From: Leucobacter sp. G161
GTDB lineage: Bacteria; Actinomycetota; Actinomycetes; Actinomycetales; Microbacteriaceae
DNA: 64,000 bases
Direction: 5' to 3'
NCBI RefSeq assembly: GCF_001482305.1
Contig: NZ_LOHP01000067.1
Span: 17,610 to 81,609 of the forward strand
Below the pieces are notes generated by a model, which saw nothing but the letters and a program-made list of their open reading frames with translations, did not search any database and was not told the DNA's origin. This document shows positions 36,613-48,165 of the stretch, in pieces; the first letter of the stretch is position 1, and every line of letters begins with the position of its first letter. A program made the translations under genes and the position numbers.

Positions 36613-37544
36613 ACTGCGAGGTCCTCGTAGAGCACCGTCGAGAAGTAGCGCTCGCCGAAGTCGGGAACGATGACGACGATCTTCTTCCCGGCGTTCTCTG
36701 GCCGCTTGGCAACCTCAACGGCGGCCCAGACCGCGGCTCCGCCCGAGATGCCGGCGAGGATGCCCTCGTCGGTTCCGAGGGCGCGACCCTTGGCGAGCGC
36801 ATCCGGAAGTGCGACGTCGATGACCTCGTCGTAGACGTCACGGTCGAGCACGTCAGGGACGAAGTTTGCGCCGAGCCCCTGGATCTTGTGTGGGCCAGCG
36901 GTGCCCTCGGTGAGCAGCGGCGAGTCGATCGGCTCGACGGCGATGACCTTGACGTTCGGGTTCTGCGCCTTCAGATATCCGCCCGCCCCGGTGATGGTGC
37001 CGCCGGTGCCGATGCCTGCGACAAAGATGTCGACCGCACCGTCGGTATCGTTCCAGATCTCCGGGCCGGTTGTTGCGCGGTGGATTGCCGGGTTCGCCGG
37101 GTTGCCGAACTGCTTCGCAAGGACGGCGCCCTCGGTGCTGGCAGCGATCTCCTCGGCCTTCGCGACTGCGCCCTTCATGCCGAGCGGGCCCTCGGTGAGT
37201 ACGATCTCAGCGCCGTACGCGGCGAGCAGCTTGCGGCGCTCAACGCTCATGGTCTCGGGCATCGTGAGGATCACGCGGTAGCCACGCGCCGCTCCGACGA
37301 ACGCGAGCGCGATACCGGTATTGCCGCTCGTGCCCTCAACGATGGTGCCGCCGGGCTTGAGCTCGCCCGACTGTTCAGCCGCATCAATAATGGCGACGCC
37401 AATGCGATCCTTCACGCTGCCGGCAGGGTTGTAGAACTCCAGCTTGGCGAATACCTCTGCGCCTGCGTTCTCGGTCACCCGATTCAGGCGGACGAGGGGG
37501 GTGTTGCCAAAGGCCTGTGTGATGTTGTCGTGGATCCGAGCCAT
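36609..37544 (-). CDS. cysK: Cysteine synthase A (O-acetylserine sulfhydrylase)
   Basis: A 311-residue PLP enzyme that makes cysteine from O-acetylserine and sulfide. PLP lysine K45 is in NPAGSVKDR; the substrate loop is [11 protein letters not shown] (70–80); [16 protein letters not shown] binds the PLP phosphate; [11 protein letters not shown] is the C-terminal family motif. ATG 37544 is set by GGAGGG about 8 nt upstream; an earlier ATG adds seven residues that are not conserved. First gene of cysK–cysE. The 170-bp gap upstream, shared with prmC, shows no recognisable riboswitch. Confidence 0.95.
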   Translation of the reverse strand: MARIHDNITQAFGNTPLVRLNRVTENAGAEVFAKLEFYNPAGSVKDRIGVAIIDAAEQSGELKPGGTIVEGTSGNTGIALAFVGAARGYRVILTMPETMSVERRKLLAAYGAEIVLTEGPLGMKGAVAKAEEIAASTEGAVLAKQFGNPANPAIHRATTGPEIWNDTDGAVDIFVAGIGTGGTITGAGGYLKAQNPNVKVIAVEPIDSPLLTEGTAGPHKIQGLGANFVPDVLDRDVYDEVIDVALPDALAKGRALGTDEGILAGISGGAAVWAAVEVAKRPENAGKKIVVIVPDFGERYFSTVLYEDLAV

Positions 37545-37702
37545 GCGGGGTGCCCTCCGTGTCAAGTAAGTGTGGTTCTGCGAACGCGAGTTATGCCACC
37601 AGGTTATCTGAAATGTTCTGAATGCTTATGTAAGCGTCGCTGTGTTACAACGTCGCTGACTCCCGGGTATTCCCTCCGGTTCGGAGTGGCGTGAAGGTGC
37701 GA

Positions 37703-37708
37703 GACAAT
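37703..37708 (+). promoter_or_regulatory. Leaderless −10-like box for prmC
   Basis: GACAAT, six nt before GTG 37715. Confidence 0.4.
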
Positions 37709-37714
37709 GGGGAC

Positions 37715-38605
37715 GTGAATGACGACCTTGGTCCACTGCTGACCGACCTGCTGACCGAGCTCCGTGCACAATTCGACGCGGCCGGTATTGAGGATCCGAA
37801 CGTCGACGCCGAACTGCTCGTCGGCCATGTGCTCGACGAACGTCGGGGACGAGTGCAGGCATTGGCCATCATGGGTGAGCGGGTGACGCCCGCGCAGCGT
37901 GAGCGCATCACCGAACTCGCGGAGCTGCGCGCCGAGCGCATGCCGCTGCAGCACCTCACGGGGCGGGCTCCGTTTCGGTCGCTCGAGCTCCGCGTCGGGC
38001 CGGGGGTATTCGTGCCGCGCCCCGAGACCGAGATCGTTGCGCAGTTCGCGATTGATGCGCTTGCGCTGGCCCCCACTCCGGCGCCGCTCGCGGTAGATCT
38101 GTGCACGGGGAGCGGTGCGATCGCACTCGCGCTCGCTGCCGAAGTGCCGACGGCACGCGTGTGGGCGGTCGAGAAGAGCACCGAGGCTCACGCCTGGGCC
38201 GCGGAGAACGTCGCCGTGCACGGTGACGAACGCGTCACGCTGATTCACGGGGACCTCGCAGACTTCGTACCTGGCGCTCTTGCGCCGGCGGAACTCGTGG
38301 GGCAAACCCACGTGGTCATCTCGAATCCGCCGTACGTGCCCGATGCGATGGTGCCACGCGACGCCGAGGTGCGCGACCACGATCCAGCGCTTGCCCTGTA
38401 TGGGGGCGGCGACGGGCTCGACGTCATCCGCGTGATCAGCCGGGTCGCTGCGATGCTCCTCCTTCCCGGCGGGACCCTCGTCCTTGAACACGCGGAGGGC
38501 CAGGGGGCAGCAATCCGTGATCTGCTGGCGGCCGACGGCTGGCGCGCATGCGCCACGCACCCCGATCTGACCGGGCGCGACCGCGCCACCACCGCACTGA
38601 AGTAG
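37715..38605 (+). CDS. prmC: Release factor glutamine methyltransferase
   Basis: A 296-residue SAM-dependent enzyme that methylates the glutamine of the GGQ motif in release factors. N-terminal helical domain (~1–80, DAELLVGHVLDER and LQHLTGRAPFRSLEL), SAM motif VDLCTGSGAIALALA, and the catalytic NPPY motif VISNPPYVPD. GTG 37715 fits the leaderless pattern (−10-like GACAAT); GTG 37691 is a longer alternative. Normally this gene follows prfA directly; here a 13-kb block lies between them. Its stop overlaps the −10 box of the next gene. Confidence 0.93.
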   Translation: MNDDLGPLLTDLLTELRAQFDAAGIEDPNVDAELLVGHVLDERRGRVQALAIMGERVTPAQRERITELAELRAERMPLQHLTGRAPFRSLELRVGPGVFVPRPETEIVAQFAIDALALAPTPAPLAVDLCTGSGAIALALAAEVPTARVWAVEKSTEAHAWAAENVAVHGDERVTLIHGDLADFVPGALAPAELVGQTHVVISNPPYVPDAMVPRDAEVRDHDPALALYGGGDGLDVIRVISRVAAMLLLPGGTLVLEHAEGQGAAIRDLLAADGWRACATHPDLTGRDRATTALK

Positions 38606-38608
38606 AAT
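38603..38608 (+). promoter_or_regulatory. Leaderless −10 box for threonylcarbamoyl-AMP synthase
   Basis: TAGAAT, whose TAG is the prmC stop codon, eight nt before ATG 38617; no Shine-Dalgarno. Confidence 0.55.
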
Positions 38609-38616
38609 TGCGAACT

Positions 38617-39357
38617 ATGTCCGAGGTGTTTGACTGTTCAGATGGTGCTCAGCTGCTGCAGGGGACGCGGCTTGCCCGCCAATCCCTGGGTCGCGGCGAA
38701 CTCATCGTGCTGCCCACCGACACCGTCTACGGTGTCGCGGCAGACGCGTTCTCCCCGGAAGCCGTGCAGCGATTGCTTGACGCGAAGGGCCGCGGTCGGC
38801 AGTCACCGCCCCCGGTACTCATCCCCAACACTGGCACCCTCGCGGCGCTCGCAGCTGATGCCACTGAGGCGCTGCACACCCTCGCCGACGCGTTTTGGCC
38901 CGGGCCGCTCACGATCATCACCCAGGCGAATCCCGCACTGAGCTGGGACCTTGGCGAGACCGGCGGCACCGTCGCGCTGCGTATTCCAGGCAATGACTTC
39001 GCGCGGGAACTGCTGCAGGAAACCGGGCCGCTTGCCGTGTCCTCGGCGAACAGCACCGGCGACCCTGCTGCGGGGAGCGCTGCGGAAGCACAGCAGATGC
39101 TCGGCGACTCGGTCGCGGTGTACCTCGATGGGGGAGAGGCCCGCGGCGAAGCGTCCACGATCATCGACGCCACAACGCTTGAGGCCGACGGCACGGGCAC
39201 CGTCCGTGTGCTGCGGTCAGGGGCAATCACCGCGCAGCAGCTGCAGGAGGCGCTGCCGGGTGCGACGGTTGTCACCGCTACGGCACCCTCCGCCGGCACC
39301 CCCAGCACTGAGCCAGACCCCGCCCCCGACTCCGAGGCAGCCAAGGCTAGCGAGTAG
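38617..39357 (+). CDS. L-threonylcarbamoyladenylate synthase
   Basis: A 246-residue Sua5/YciO/YrdC protein making threonylcarbamoyl-AMP for the t6A modification of tRNAs reading ANN codons. Family motifs: PTDTVYGVAADAFSPEAVQR, AFWPGPLTIIT, VALRIPGNDFARELL and PLAVSSANSTGDPA. The C-terminal ~35 residues are a Pro/Ala/Ser-rich tail. It begins 11 nt after prmC and ends 2 nt before the WecA-type gene, so it is probably read both from its own promoter and through prmC. Confidence 0.92.
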   Translation: MSEVFDCSDGAQLLQGTRLARQSLGRGELIVLPTDTVYGVAADAFSPEAVQRLLDAKGRGRQSPPPVLIPNTGTLAALAADATEALHTLADAFWPGPLTIITQANPALSWDLGETGGTVALRIPGNDFARELLQETGPLAVSSANSTGDPAAGSAAEAQQMLGDSVAVYLDGGEARGEASTIIDATTLEADGTGTVRVLRSGAITAQQLQEALPGATVVTATAPSAGTPSTEPDPAPDSEAAKASE

Positions 39358-39359
39358 CC

Positions 39360-40565
39360 ATGCTCTCGTACCTGGTGGTGCTGGCGGTTGCGGTGATCGT
39401 GACCGCCGCGGCATCGTACTGCGTGCTCAGGCTTGCGCGACGGTTCCGGCTGGCACCAGAGGTTCGTGAGCGTGACGTGCATCAGAACCCGACGCCACGT
39501 CTCGGTGGCGTTGCGATGTTCGTCGGGTTGCTTGCCGCGTTCGGCGTTGCGACGATGCTTGCCGAGTTTCAGGGCCTCTTCCGGGCTGACCTGAAGATGT
39601 GGGCACTCATCGGAGCCTGTCTCCTCATCGCGGTCATCGGTGTGCTCGATGACCTGCTCGATCTCGACTGGATGATCAAGCTGGGGGCGCAGCTGCTCGC
39701 TGCCGGCGTGCTGGCCTGGAACGGCGTGCAGATCGTCTCGATTCCCGTGGGTGACACGCTCGTGATCGGCTCGCCCACGGTCAACTTCGTGCTCACCGTC
39801 TTTCTCATCACGCTGGTGATGAACGCGGTGAACTTCATCGACGGTCTCGACGGACTTGTTGCTGGTGTTGCGATCATCGCGAGTGGAACGTTCTTCGTGT
39901 ACACGCTGATCCTGAGTTCACAGCTCGGGAGCTCACGGTCCGTCACGTTCGCGAGCCTCATCGCCCTCGCGCTCGTCGGCATCTGTGTCGGGTTTCTGCC
40001 TTTTAACTGGCACCGGGCGAAGATGTTCATGGGGGACACCGGCGCCCTTCTCGTTGGCCTCCTCATGGCGACCTCAACGGTGTCGGTGACCGGAGAGATC
40101 GATCCCGCAGCACTCGACCTGAAACTCGTGCTCGCGAGCTACATTCCGATCCTGCTGCCCTTCGCGGTGCTCGCACTTCCCCTGGCAGACTTCGCACTCG
40201 CGGTGCTTCGCCGACTGCGAGCCGGCAAGAGCCCCTTCGAGGCAGATAGGCAACACCTCCACCACCGACTCCTCGACATGGGGCATTCTCCCGTGCAGGC
40301 CGTGTCGATCTTCTACCTCGGAACCGCAGTGTTGTCTGCCGCGGGACTTCTGGTGTTCACGAGCCAGAGCTTCGTGCTTCCCCTCATCGTGTTGGTGGTC
40401 GGTGGCATCGCGTGCGTGTTGTTGGTGCGGTTCCCCGCGCGCGGCGTGCGTGCAGCAGCCGCGCAGCGCCGCTTGATAGCGTTAGGGCGGCGGGGCGCAC
40501 CCGTCGAAGCCCCGGAAGCGCCCGCTGCCGCCGGAGGCGCGTCTATTGAAAGGACCTCCGAGTGA
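39360..40565 (+). CDS. WecA/TagO-type undecaprenyl-phosphate sugar-1-phosphate transferase
   Basis: A 401-residue MraY-superfamily membrane enzyme with about 11 helices. It transfers a sugar-1-phosphate, probably GlcNAc-1-P, to undecaprenyl phosphate to start wall glycopolymer synthesis. Diagnostic motifs: RLGGVAMF, VIGVLDDLLDLD, MNAVNFIDGLDGLVAG, KMFMGDTGALLVG and the histidine motif DRQHLHHRLLDMGHSP. ATG 39360 follows the previous stop by 2 nt, and the end overlaps the AtpI-like gene by GTGA. A WecA-type gene just before the atp operon is the usual actinobacterial order. Confidence 0.9.
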   Translation: MLSYLVVLAVAVIVTAAASYCVLRLARRFRLAPEVRERDVHQNPTPRLGGVAMFVGLLAAFGVATMLAEFQGLFRADLKMWALIGACLLIAVIGVLDDLLDLDWMIKLGAQLLAAGVLAWNGVQIVSIPVGDTLVIGSPTVNFVLTVFLITLVMNAVNFIDGLDGLVAGVAIIASGTFFVYTLILSSQLGSSRSVTFASLIALALVGICVGFLPFNWHRAKMFMGDTGALLVGLLMATSTVSVTGEIDPAALDLKLVLASYIPILLPFAVLALPLADFALAVLRRLRAGKSPFEADRQHLHHRLLDMGHSPVQAVSIFYLGTAVLSAAGLLVFTSQSFVLPLIVLVVGGIACVLLVRFPARGVRAAAAQRRLIALGRRGAPVEAPEAPAAAGGASIERTSE

Positions 40566-41062
40566 GCACTCCCGTGCAGCCCGACGCCCAGAACACTCCC
40601 GGGGTGGAGCCGACGACCTACGGCGACGGTGAATACCCGATGCCCTCATCGCAGCCGATGCTGCTGCGCGGTGTGCGCTGGGGGGCCATCGTCACCGTCG
40701 TTGCGATGGTGGCCTTCGCGGTCATCGGCTACTTCGTGAGCGGAAGCACCGGGCTCTTCGGTGGGCTCATCGGTGCGGCGATCGGGGGAGTGCTGCTGCT
40801 CATCACGGTCGGGAGCATCGCCTTCGCGAACCGGTTTGTGCAGAGCCCCGTCTACCTGCAGATCTTTATGGGCATTGTGATGGGGGCATGGGTTTTCAAG
40901 CTCATCGGATTCGTCGTCGCCGCGCTGCTGCTGCGCGATCAGCCCTGGCTCGACCCCAAGCTACTGTTCATCGCGTTGGTCGCGACGGTGCTCGCCTCGA
41001 TCATTATCGATGTGATCATTGTGGCCAAGGCGCGTGTACCATACGTCGCAGATTTGCCGTAA
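40562..41062 (+). CDS. AtpI-like membrane protein
   Basis: A 166-residue protein with a Pro/Gly-rich cytoplasmic N terminus (~1–35) and four membrane helices (~38–155), placed where AtpI (ATP synthase protein I) is found. AtpI helps assemble the c-ring in other bacteria. Sequence similarity to AtpI is weak by eye, so the name rests mainly on topology and position. GTG 40562 overlaps the WecA-type stop. A 220-bp gap with a promoter candidate separates it from atpB. Confidence 0.7.
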   Translation: MSTPVQPDAQNTPGVEPTTYGDGEYPMPSSQPMLLRGVRWGAIVTVVAMVAFAVIGYFVSGSTGLFGGLIGAAIGGVLLLITVGSIAFANRFVQSPVYLQIFMGIVMGAWVFKLIGFVVAALLLRDQPWLDPKLLFIALVATVLASIIIDVIIVAKARVPYVADLP

Positions 41063-41153
41063 TTCTCAGCAAGCTTGAGGGAAGATTCCCAGCCCGCGCC
41101 GAATCTTCGCGCGCCCAAGGGCCCGTCGAGTTTCGCTCGCGGTGAAACCTTGT

Positions 41154-41159
41154 TAGGAT
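41154..41159 (+). promoter_or_regulatory. Possible −10 box for atp operon
   Basis: TAGGAT in TTGTTAGGATAAG, about 125 nt before atpB. A TTCGCT 16 nt upstream may be the −35. This would give the atp genes a promoter independent of wecA. Confidence 0.45.
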
Positions 41160-41283
41160 AAGTTCGTTCCCAGCCATGTGGCGCTACTTCTGAGTGCCCG
41201 CGTGCATGGGTCACGACCATCGTTCGAAGCCGTGCGGCGAAAGCCGCGCCCCGAATCAGGAGAATGGCCTGTTCGCTAACGCT

Positions 41284-42087
41284 ATGCACCTCGTTGCCCC
41301 CGGACTTGTCCGCACCGATGAGGGCGGATTCCACGGCCCAACCCTCGATGACTTCTTCCCGGCGGCGGTCCTTTTTGAAGGCACCCCGTTCGAGATGAAC
41401 CGGATCATGATCATCCGTGTCGTCATGGTGATCGTTCTCCTCCTCCTGTTCTGGCTGGGCACGCGCAACCTGCGCGTGATCCCCGGTCGTGCGCAGGGTG
41501 TGCTCGAGTTCGCCCTTGACTTCGTTCGTAAGAACACGATCGAGGACCAGTTGGGCGTAAAGGAGGGACGTCGTTTCCAGCCGCTGCTGATGACGATCTT
41601 CTTCCTCGTCTTCGCCTTCAACATCACGGGCATCATCCCCGGGTTCAACATCGCGGCATCGTCCGTGGTTGGCTTCCCCATCGTGATGGCCGTCGTCGCT
41701 TACGTCGCGTTCATTTACGCCGGTGTAAAGAAGCACCCTGGCAAGTTCCTCAAGAACTCGCTCTTCCCAGCTGGTGTGCCCAAGGCCATGTATCTGCTCG
41801 TGACGCCGGTTGAGTTCCTCTCGACCTTCATCATGCGCCCGGTCACCCTTGCGCTGCGACTCCTCATGAACATGCTCGTCGGTCACATGATCCTCGTGCT
41901 GCTCTGGGCCGCAACCAACTTCTTCATCCTTGAGGCCGGCGGGATCTTCCCGGCGCTTGGTGCGGGCACGTTCGTGTTCGGCTTCGCCTTCACGCTTTTC
42001 GAGATGTTCGTCTCGGGCCTCCAGGCTTACGTCTTCACTTTGCTCACCGCGCTCTACATCCAGCTCGCGCTGGCTGACGAGCACTAA
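41284..42087 (+). CDS. atpB: ATP synthase subunit a
   Basis: A 267-residue membrane subunit forming the proton half-channels of Fo beside the c-ring. The essential arginine lies in RPVTLALRLLMNMLVGHM; the C-terminal helix has SGLQAYVFTLLTALYIQLA. N-terminal FHGPTLDDFFPAAVLFEGTP is typical of Microbacteriaceae-like AtpB. Start choice is uncertain: AGGAG (41258–41262) is 6 nt before an in-frame CTG at 41269, while ATG 41284 gives a family-typical length. ATG 41206 would add a non-conserved 26 residues. Confidence 0.93.
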   Translation: MHLVAPGLVRTDEGGFHGPTLDDFFPAAVLFEGTPFEMNRIMIIRVVMVIVLLLLFWLGTRNLRVIPGRAQGVLEFALDFVRKNTIEDQLGVKEGRRFQPLLMTIFFLVFAFNITGIIPGFNIAASSVVGFPIVMAVVAYVAFIYAGVKKHPGKFLKNSLFPAGVPKAMYLLVTPVEFLSTFIMRPVTLALRLLMNMLVGHMILVLLWAATNFFILEAGGIFPALGAGTFVFGFAFTLFEMFVSGLQAYVFTLLTALYIQLALADEH

Positions 42088-42098
42088 TTTAACCCCCC

Positions 42099-42372
<274 letters not shown>

Positions 42373-42387
42373 CGAACCTTTCACTAG

Positions 42388-42953
<566 letters not shown>

Positions 42954-42954
<1 letters not shown>

Positions 42955-43730
42955 TGGGCAGCGCGTCACGCGAGGCACTTGCGGCTGCGAAGTCTGCGCT
43001 CAACGGTCGCCTCGGGAAAGCTGTCGGTTCGGAGCTGCTCAACGCGGCTGCGCTGCTCGGCGGCTCACCGGCCCTCGTTGCGTCGCTCGCTGACGCATCG
43101 CTTCCGGCCTCCGCGAAAGCGGAGCTCGTCGGTAAGGTCTTCACCGGCCTGTCGGCTGGCGCGCGCTCTGTGCTCACCGCAGCGGTCGAGCAGTCCTGGT
43201 CGAACTCCGAGGAGTTCATCGACGGCGTCGAGGAGCTCGGTTTCCGCGCTCAGTCGCTGGCCGAGCCCGGTCTGGCCGACGAGCTGCTCGCAGCGGCTTC
43301 CGTGATCGAGTCGAGCCATGAGCTCGAACTCGAGCTCGGGAACAAGCTTGGCGATCCGGCAGCGAAGGCGAAGCTCGCGGAGAAAATCTTCTCCGGCAAG
43401 CTCGCGGAGGGCGCTTTGGGCGTCGTCAGCTACCTCGTTGCTCACCCGCGCGGTCGCCGCGTGAACTCTGCGCTTCGCGCCGGGGCACGCGTCGCAGCGG
43501 ATCAGGGCGGCAGCGAACTCGCCACGGTTACCGTTGCGGCTCCGCTGACGGCCGAGCAGCAGCAGCGGCTTGCAACGCTCCTCGAGCAGACTGCAGGTCG
43601 CGCCGTCAAGGTCACCACGATTGTGGATCCTGACCTGATCGGCGGCGTTCGCATTCAGATGGCTGATGATGTCATCGACGGAAGTGTCCGGGCACGCCTG
43701 GAAGACCTCCGCCAGCGGCTCGCTGCGTAG
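42954..43730 (+). CDS. atpH: ATP synthase subunit delta
   Basis: A 258-residue OSCP/delta subunit linking the b-stalk to the top of F1. The C-terminal signature [20 protein letters not shown] is clear. Actinobacterial delta is longer than the ~180-residue E. coli form, as seen here. ATG 42954 shares bases with the atpF stop. A perfect 7-bp hairpin lies between it and atpA. Confidence 0.95.
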
Positions 43731-43749
43731 AGCACAACTTCATTACTTG

Positions 43750-43766
43750 CCGGAGAGTTTCTCCGG
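43750..43766 (+). promoter_or_regulatory. Stem-loop in the atpH–atpA gap
   Basis: CCGGAGA and TCTCCGG form a perfect 7-bp stem with a 3-nt loop, ending 19 nt before atpA. Confidence 0.45.
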
Positions 43767-43785
43767 AACAGATAGAGGAAACGAA

Positions 43786-45411
43786 ATGGCAGAACTCGCA
43801 ATCAGCCCGGACGAGATCCGCAGCGCGCTGAATGAATTCGCAGCATCGTACGAGCCTGCACAGGCGGGCAAGACTGAGGTCGGAACCGTCGTCGATGCCG
43901 CTGACGGTATTGCACACGTCTCCGGACTCCCCGGCGTTATGGCTAACGAGCTCGTCCGCTTTGCTGACGGCACGCTTGGCCTTGCACAGAACCTCGAAGA
44001 GGACGAGATCGGCGTTGTCGTTCTTGGCCAGTTCTCGGGTATCGCAGAGGGCCAGGAAGTCACCCGCACCGGCGAGGTCCTCTCGGTCCCCGTCGGCGAG
44101 GGCTACCTCGGCCGCGTGGTCGACCCGCTCGGCAACCCGATCGACGGCCTGGGTGAGATCACTGGTATCGAGGGCCGCCGCGCGCTCGAGCTCCAGGCTC
44201 CCGGCGTCATGCAGCGTAAGTCGGTGCACGAGCCGCTGCAGACCGGCATCAAGGCGATTGACGCGATGATCCCCGTTGGCCGTGGCCAGCGTCAGCTCAT
44301 CATCGGCGACCGCCAGACCGGTAAGACCGCTCTTGCGATCGACACGATCATCAACCAGAAGGCGAACTGGGAGTCGGGCGACACCAACAAGCAGGTTCGC
44401 TGCATCTACGTCGCAATCGGCCAGAAGGGCTCGACCATTGCTTCGGTAAAGGGCGCGCTCGAGGACGCAGGCGCGATGGAGTACACCACGATCGTGGCGT
44501 CTCCCGCATCTGACCCCGCAGGCTTCAAGTACCTCGCTCCGTACACCGGCTCGGCAATCGGCCAGCACTGGATGTACGACAGCAAGCACGTGCTCATCAT
44601 CTTTGATGATCTCTCGAAGCAGGCTGAGGCCTACCGTGCCGTATCGCTGCTGCTGCGCCGCCCGCCGGGGCGCGAGGCATACCCGGGTGACGTGTTCTAC
44701 CTCCACTCGCGTCTGCTGGAGCGTTGTGCAAAGCTGTCCGACGAGCTCGGCGCAGGCTCGATGACGGGTCTTCCCATCATCGAGACCAAGGCGAACGACG
44801 TCTCGGCGTACATTCCGACCAACGTGATCTCGATCACCGACGGCCAGATCTTCCTCCAGTCGGACCTCTTCAACGCGAACCAGCGCCCCGCGGTCGACGT
44901 GGGTATCTCGGTGTCACGTGTGGGCGGCGACGCTCAGGTGAAGTCGATCAAGAAGGTGTCGGGCACGCTCAAGCTTGAGCTCGCTCAGTACCGCGCACTC
45001 GAGGCATTCGCGATGTTCGCATCCGACCTCGACGCATCGAGCCGCAAGCAGCTGGAGCGAGGCGCACGCCTCACCGAGCTGCTCAAGCAGCCGCAGTACT
45101 CACCGTTCTCGGTTGAGGATCAGACCGTCTCGATCTGGGCCGGTACCAAGGGCTACCTCGATGACGTCCCCGTCGTCGATATCCTCCGCTTTGAGCGCGA
45201 GTTCCTTGACTACCTAGGCCGCAACTCCGACGCGCTGTCGACGCTCGCTTCGACCAACGTCCTCTCGGATGAGGTCGTTGACGAGCTCACCAAGCAGATC
45301 GAGAAGTTCAAGAGCGAGTTCCTCACCGCTGAGGGCAAGTCCCTCACCGAGCAGTTCGATGCGCTCGACGAGTCAGAGATTCAGCAGGAGCAGCTGGTAG
45401 TTAAGAAGTAG
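43786..45411 (+). CDS. atpA: ATP synthase subunit alpha
   Basis: A 541-residue F1 alpha subunit; non-catalytic nucleotide sites. P-loop GDRQTGKT at 174–181; the arginine-finger region is [20 protein letters not shown]; the signature of alpha/beta subunits, [10 protein letters not shown], is present. ATG 43786 is preceded by AGAGGAAA. The last ~25 residues are a charged extension as in other Actinobacteria. Confidence 0.98.
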   Translation: MAELAISPDEIRSALNEFAASYEPAQAGKTEVGTVVDAADGIAHVSGLPGVMANELVRFADGTLGLAQNLEEDEIGVVVLGQFSGIAEGQEVTRTGEVLSVPVGEGYLGRVVDPLGNPIDGLGEITGIEGRRALELQAPGVMQRKSVHEPLQTGIKAIDAMIPVGRGQRQLIIGDRQTGKTALAIDTIINQKANWESGDTNKQVRCIYVAIGQKGSTIASVKGALEDAGAMEYTTIVASPASDPAGFKYLAPYTGSAIGQHWMYDSKHVLIIFDDLSKQAEAYRAVSLLLRRPPGREAYPGDVFYLHSRLLERCAKLSDELGAGSMTGLPIIETKANDVSAYIPTNVISITDGQIFLQSDLFNANQRPAVDVGISVSRVGGDAQVKSIKKVSGTLKLELAQYRALEAFAMFASDLDASSRKQLERGARLTELLKQPQYSPFSVEDQTVSIWAGTKGYLDDVPVVDILRFEREFLDYLGRNSDALSTLASTNVLSDEVVDELTKQIEKFKSEFLTAEGKSLTEQFDALDESEIQQEQLVVKK

Positions 45412-45418
45412 TTGGGCC

Positions 45419-45442
45419 GGTGGGGGCGCACGCGCCCCCACC
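45419..45442 (+). promoter_or_regulatory. Strong stem-loop in the atpA–atpG gap
   Basis: GGTGGGGGCG (45419–45428) pairs perfectly with CGCCCCCACC (45433–45442). It starts 7 nt after the atpA stop; with no U-tract it is more likely a processing or stability element, or a partial attenuator, than a full terminator. Confidence 0.55.
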
Positions 45443-45490
45443 ACCTCACCGCTTTGTTAACCAGCCAGTTCCAGACAACACAGGAGAGAC

Positions 45491-46375
45491 ATGGGAGCGC
45501 AACTTCGGGTCTACAGGCAGCGCATTCGCTCTGCCCAGACGACCAAGAAGATCACCCGTGCGATGGAGCTCATCGCTGCCTCACGCATTCAGAAGGCTCG
45601 GGCACGCGTTGACGCCTCGACCCCGTACACCCAGGCAATCACCCGGGCTGTATCGGCGGTCGCGACGCACGCGAAGGCTGATCACCCGCTGCTGACCGAG
45701 GCTGACAAGGTCGAGCGCGCGGCGGTGGTGATCTTCACCTCCGATCGTGGGCTCGCTGGTGCGTTTAACTCGCAGGTACTTCGGGAGGCGGAGGAGCTCA
45801 CTGAGCTGCTTCGCGCCGAGGGCAAGGACATCTCGTACTACCTCATTGGCCGTAAGGCTCAGGGGTACTTCACGTTCCGCCGCCGCGCTTCCGAGCGCAT
45901 CTGGCTGGGCGACACCGAGGCCCCGGTATTCGAGACCGCCAAGGAAATCGCTGATGCGCTTATCTCAGCGTTCGGCCGCGACACTGCCGAGGGGGGAGTG
46001 CAGGAGATTCATCTCGTGTACAACCGCTTCATCAGCATGGTCACGCAGGCGCCGCAGGTTACCCGCCTGCTGCCACTGCAGATCGTCGAGGGCGTCGCCG
46101 AGGCGAGCGATGTAAGCCCGCTGTACGAGTTCGAGCCGGAAGCAGACGTCGTCCTCGACAAGCTGCTGCCCGACTACATCGAGTCGCGTATTTTCAACGC
46201 AATGCTCGAGTCGGCCGCCGCGAAGCACGCAGCCACGCAGAAGGCGATGAAGTCGGCGAGCGACAACGCTGACACGCTCATTCGCGACTTCACCCGCCTT
46301 GCAAACAACGCACGCCAGGCGGAAATTACCCAGCAGATTTCCGAGATTGTGGGCGGCGCTGACGCGCTGTCCTAA
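45491..46375 (+). CDS. atpG: ATP synthase subunit gamma
   Basis: A 294-residue central-stalk rotor subunit. N-terminal [20 protein letters not shown] and the C-terminal helix with [19 protein letters not shown] are family signatures; the middle domain has [21 protein letters not shown] precedes ATG 45491 with suitable spacing. Confidence 0.97.
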   Translation: MGAQLRVYRQRIRSAQTTKKITRAMELIAASRIQKARARVDASTPYTQAITRAVSAVATHAKADHPLLTEADKVERAAVVIFTSDRGLAGAFNSQVLREAEELTELLRAEGKDISYYLIGRKAQGYFTFRRRASERIWLGDTEAPVFETAKEIADALISAFGRDTAEGGVQEIHLVYNRFISMVTQAPQVTRLLPLQIVEGVAEASDVSPLYEFEPEADVVLDKLLPDYIESRIFNAMLESAAAKHAATQKAMKSASDNADTLIRDFTRLANNARQAEITQQISEIVGGADALS

Positions 46376-47845
<1,470 letters not shown>

Positions 47846-47847
47846 TC

Positions 47848-48108
47848 ATGGCGCTCAACGTCAAGGTCGTTTCCGCGACGCGCGAGATCTGGTCTGGTGC
47901 AGCCAGCCAGGTCGTCGCGAACACCGTCGAGGGCGAGATCGGTATCCTCACCGGTCACCAGCCGTTCCTCGCGCTCCTCGCCAAGGGTGAGGTTCGCGTG
48001 ACAGCGGAAGACGGCTCGAAGGTTACTGTGAACGCGGACGACGGGTTCCTATCCGTCGACCACGACACCGTGACCATCGTCGCCGGCGATGCCGTGCTCG
48101 TAGCGTAG
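47848..48108 (+). CDS. atpC: ATP synthase subunit epsilon
   Basis: An 86-residue epsilon subunit, present as the β-sandwich domain only (EGEIGILTGHQPFLALL). The C-terminal helical hairpin that inhibits the enzyme in many bacteria is missing, as in some other Actinobacteria with short epsilon. It starts 2 nt after atpD and ends the operon. Confidence 0.94.
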   Translation: MALNVKVVSATREIWSGAASQVVANTVEGEIGILTGHQPFLALLAKGEVRVTAEDGSKVTVNADDGFLSVDHDTVTIVAGDAVLVA

Positions 48109-48150
48109 CTTCGAGTGAACGCTACGGCTGGGCTGACGCCCGTCACGCGC

Positions 48151-48156
48151 TAGGCT
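48151..48156 (+). promoter_or_regulatory. Leaderless −10 box for yaaA
   Basis: TAGGCT, nine nt before ATG 48166; no Shine-Dalgarno. Confidence 0.45.
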
Positions 48157-48165
48157 AGAACCACC

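Noticed and set aside
36426..37694. 422-codon plus-strand frame opposite cysE/cysK
   Set aside because: Shadow of two highly conserved enzymes; no recognisable domain.
43750..43766. Transcription terminator inside the atp operon
   Set aside because: Short 7-bp stem without U-tract, in an operon whose downstream genes are essential; treated as a possible processing element.
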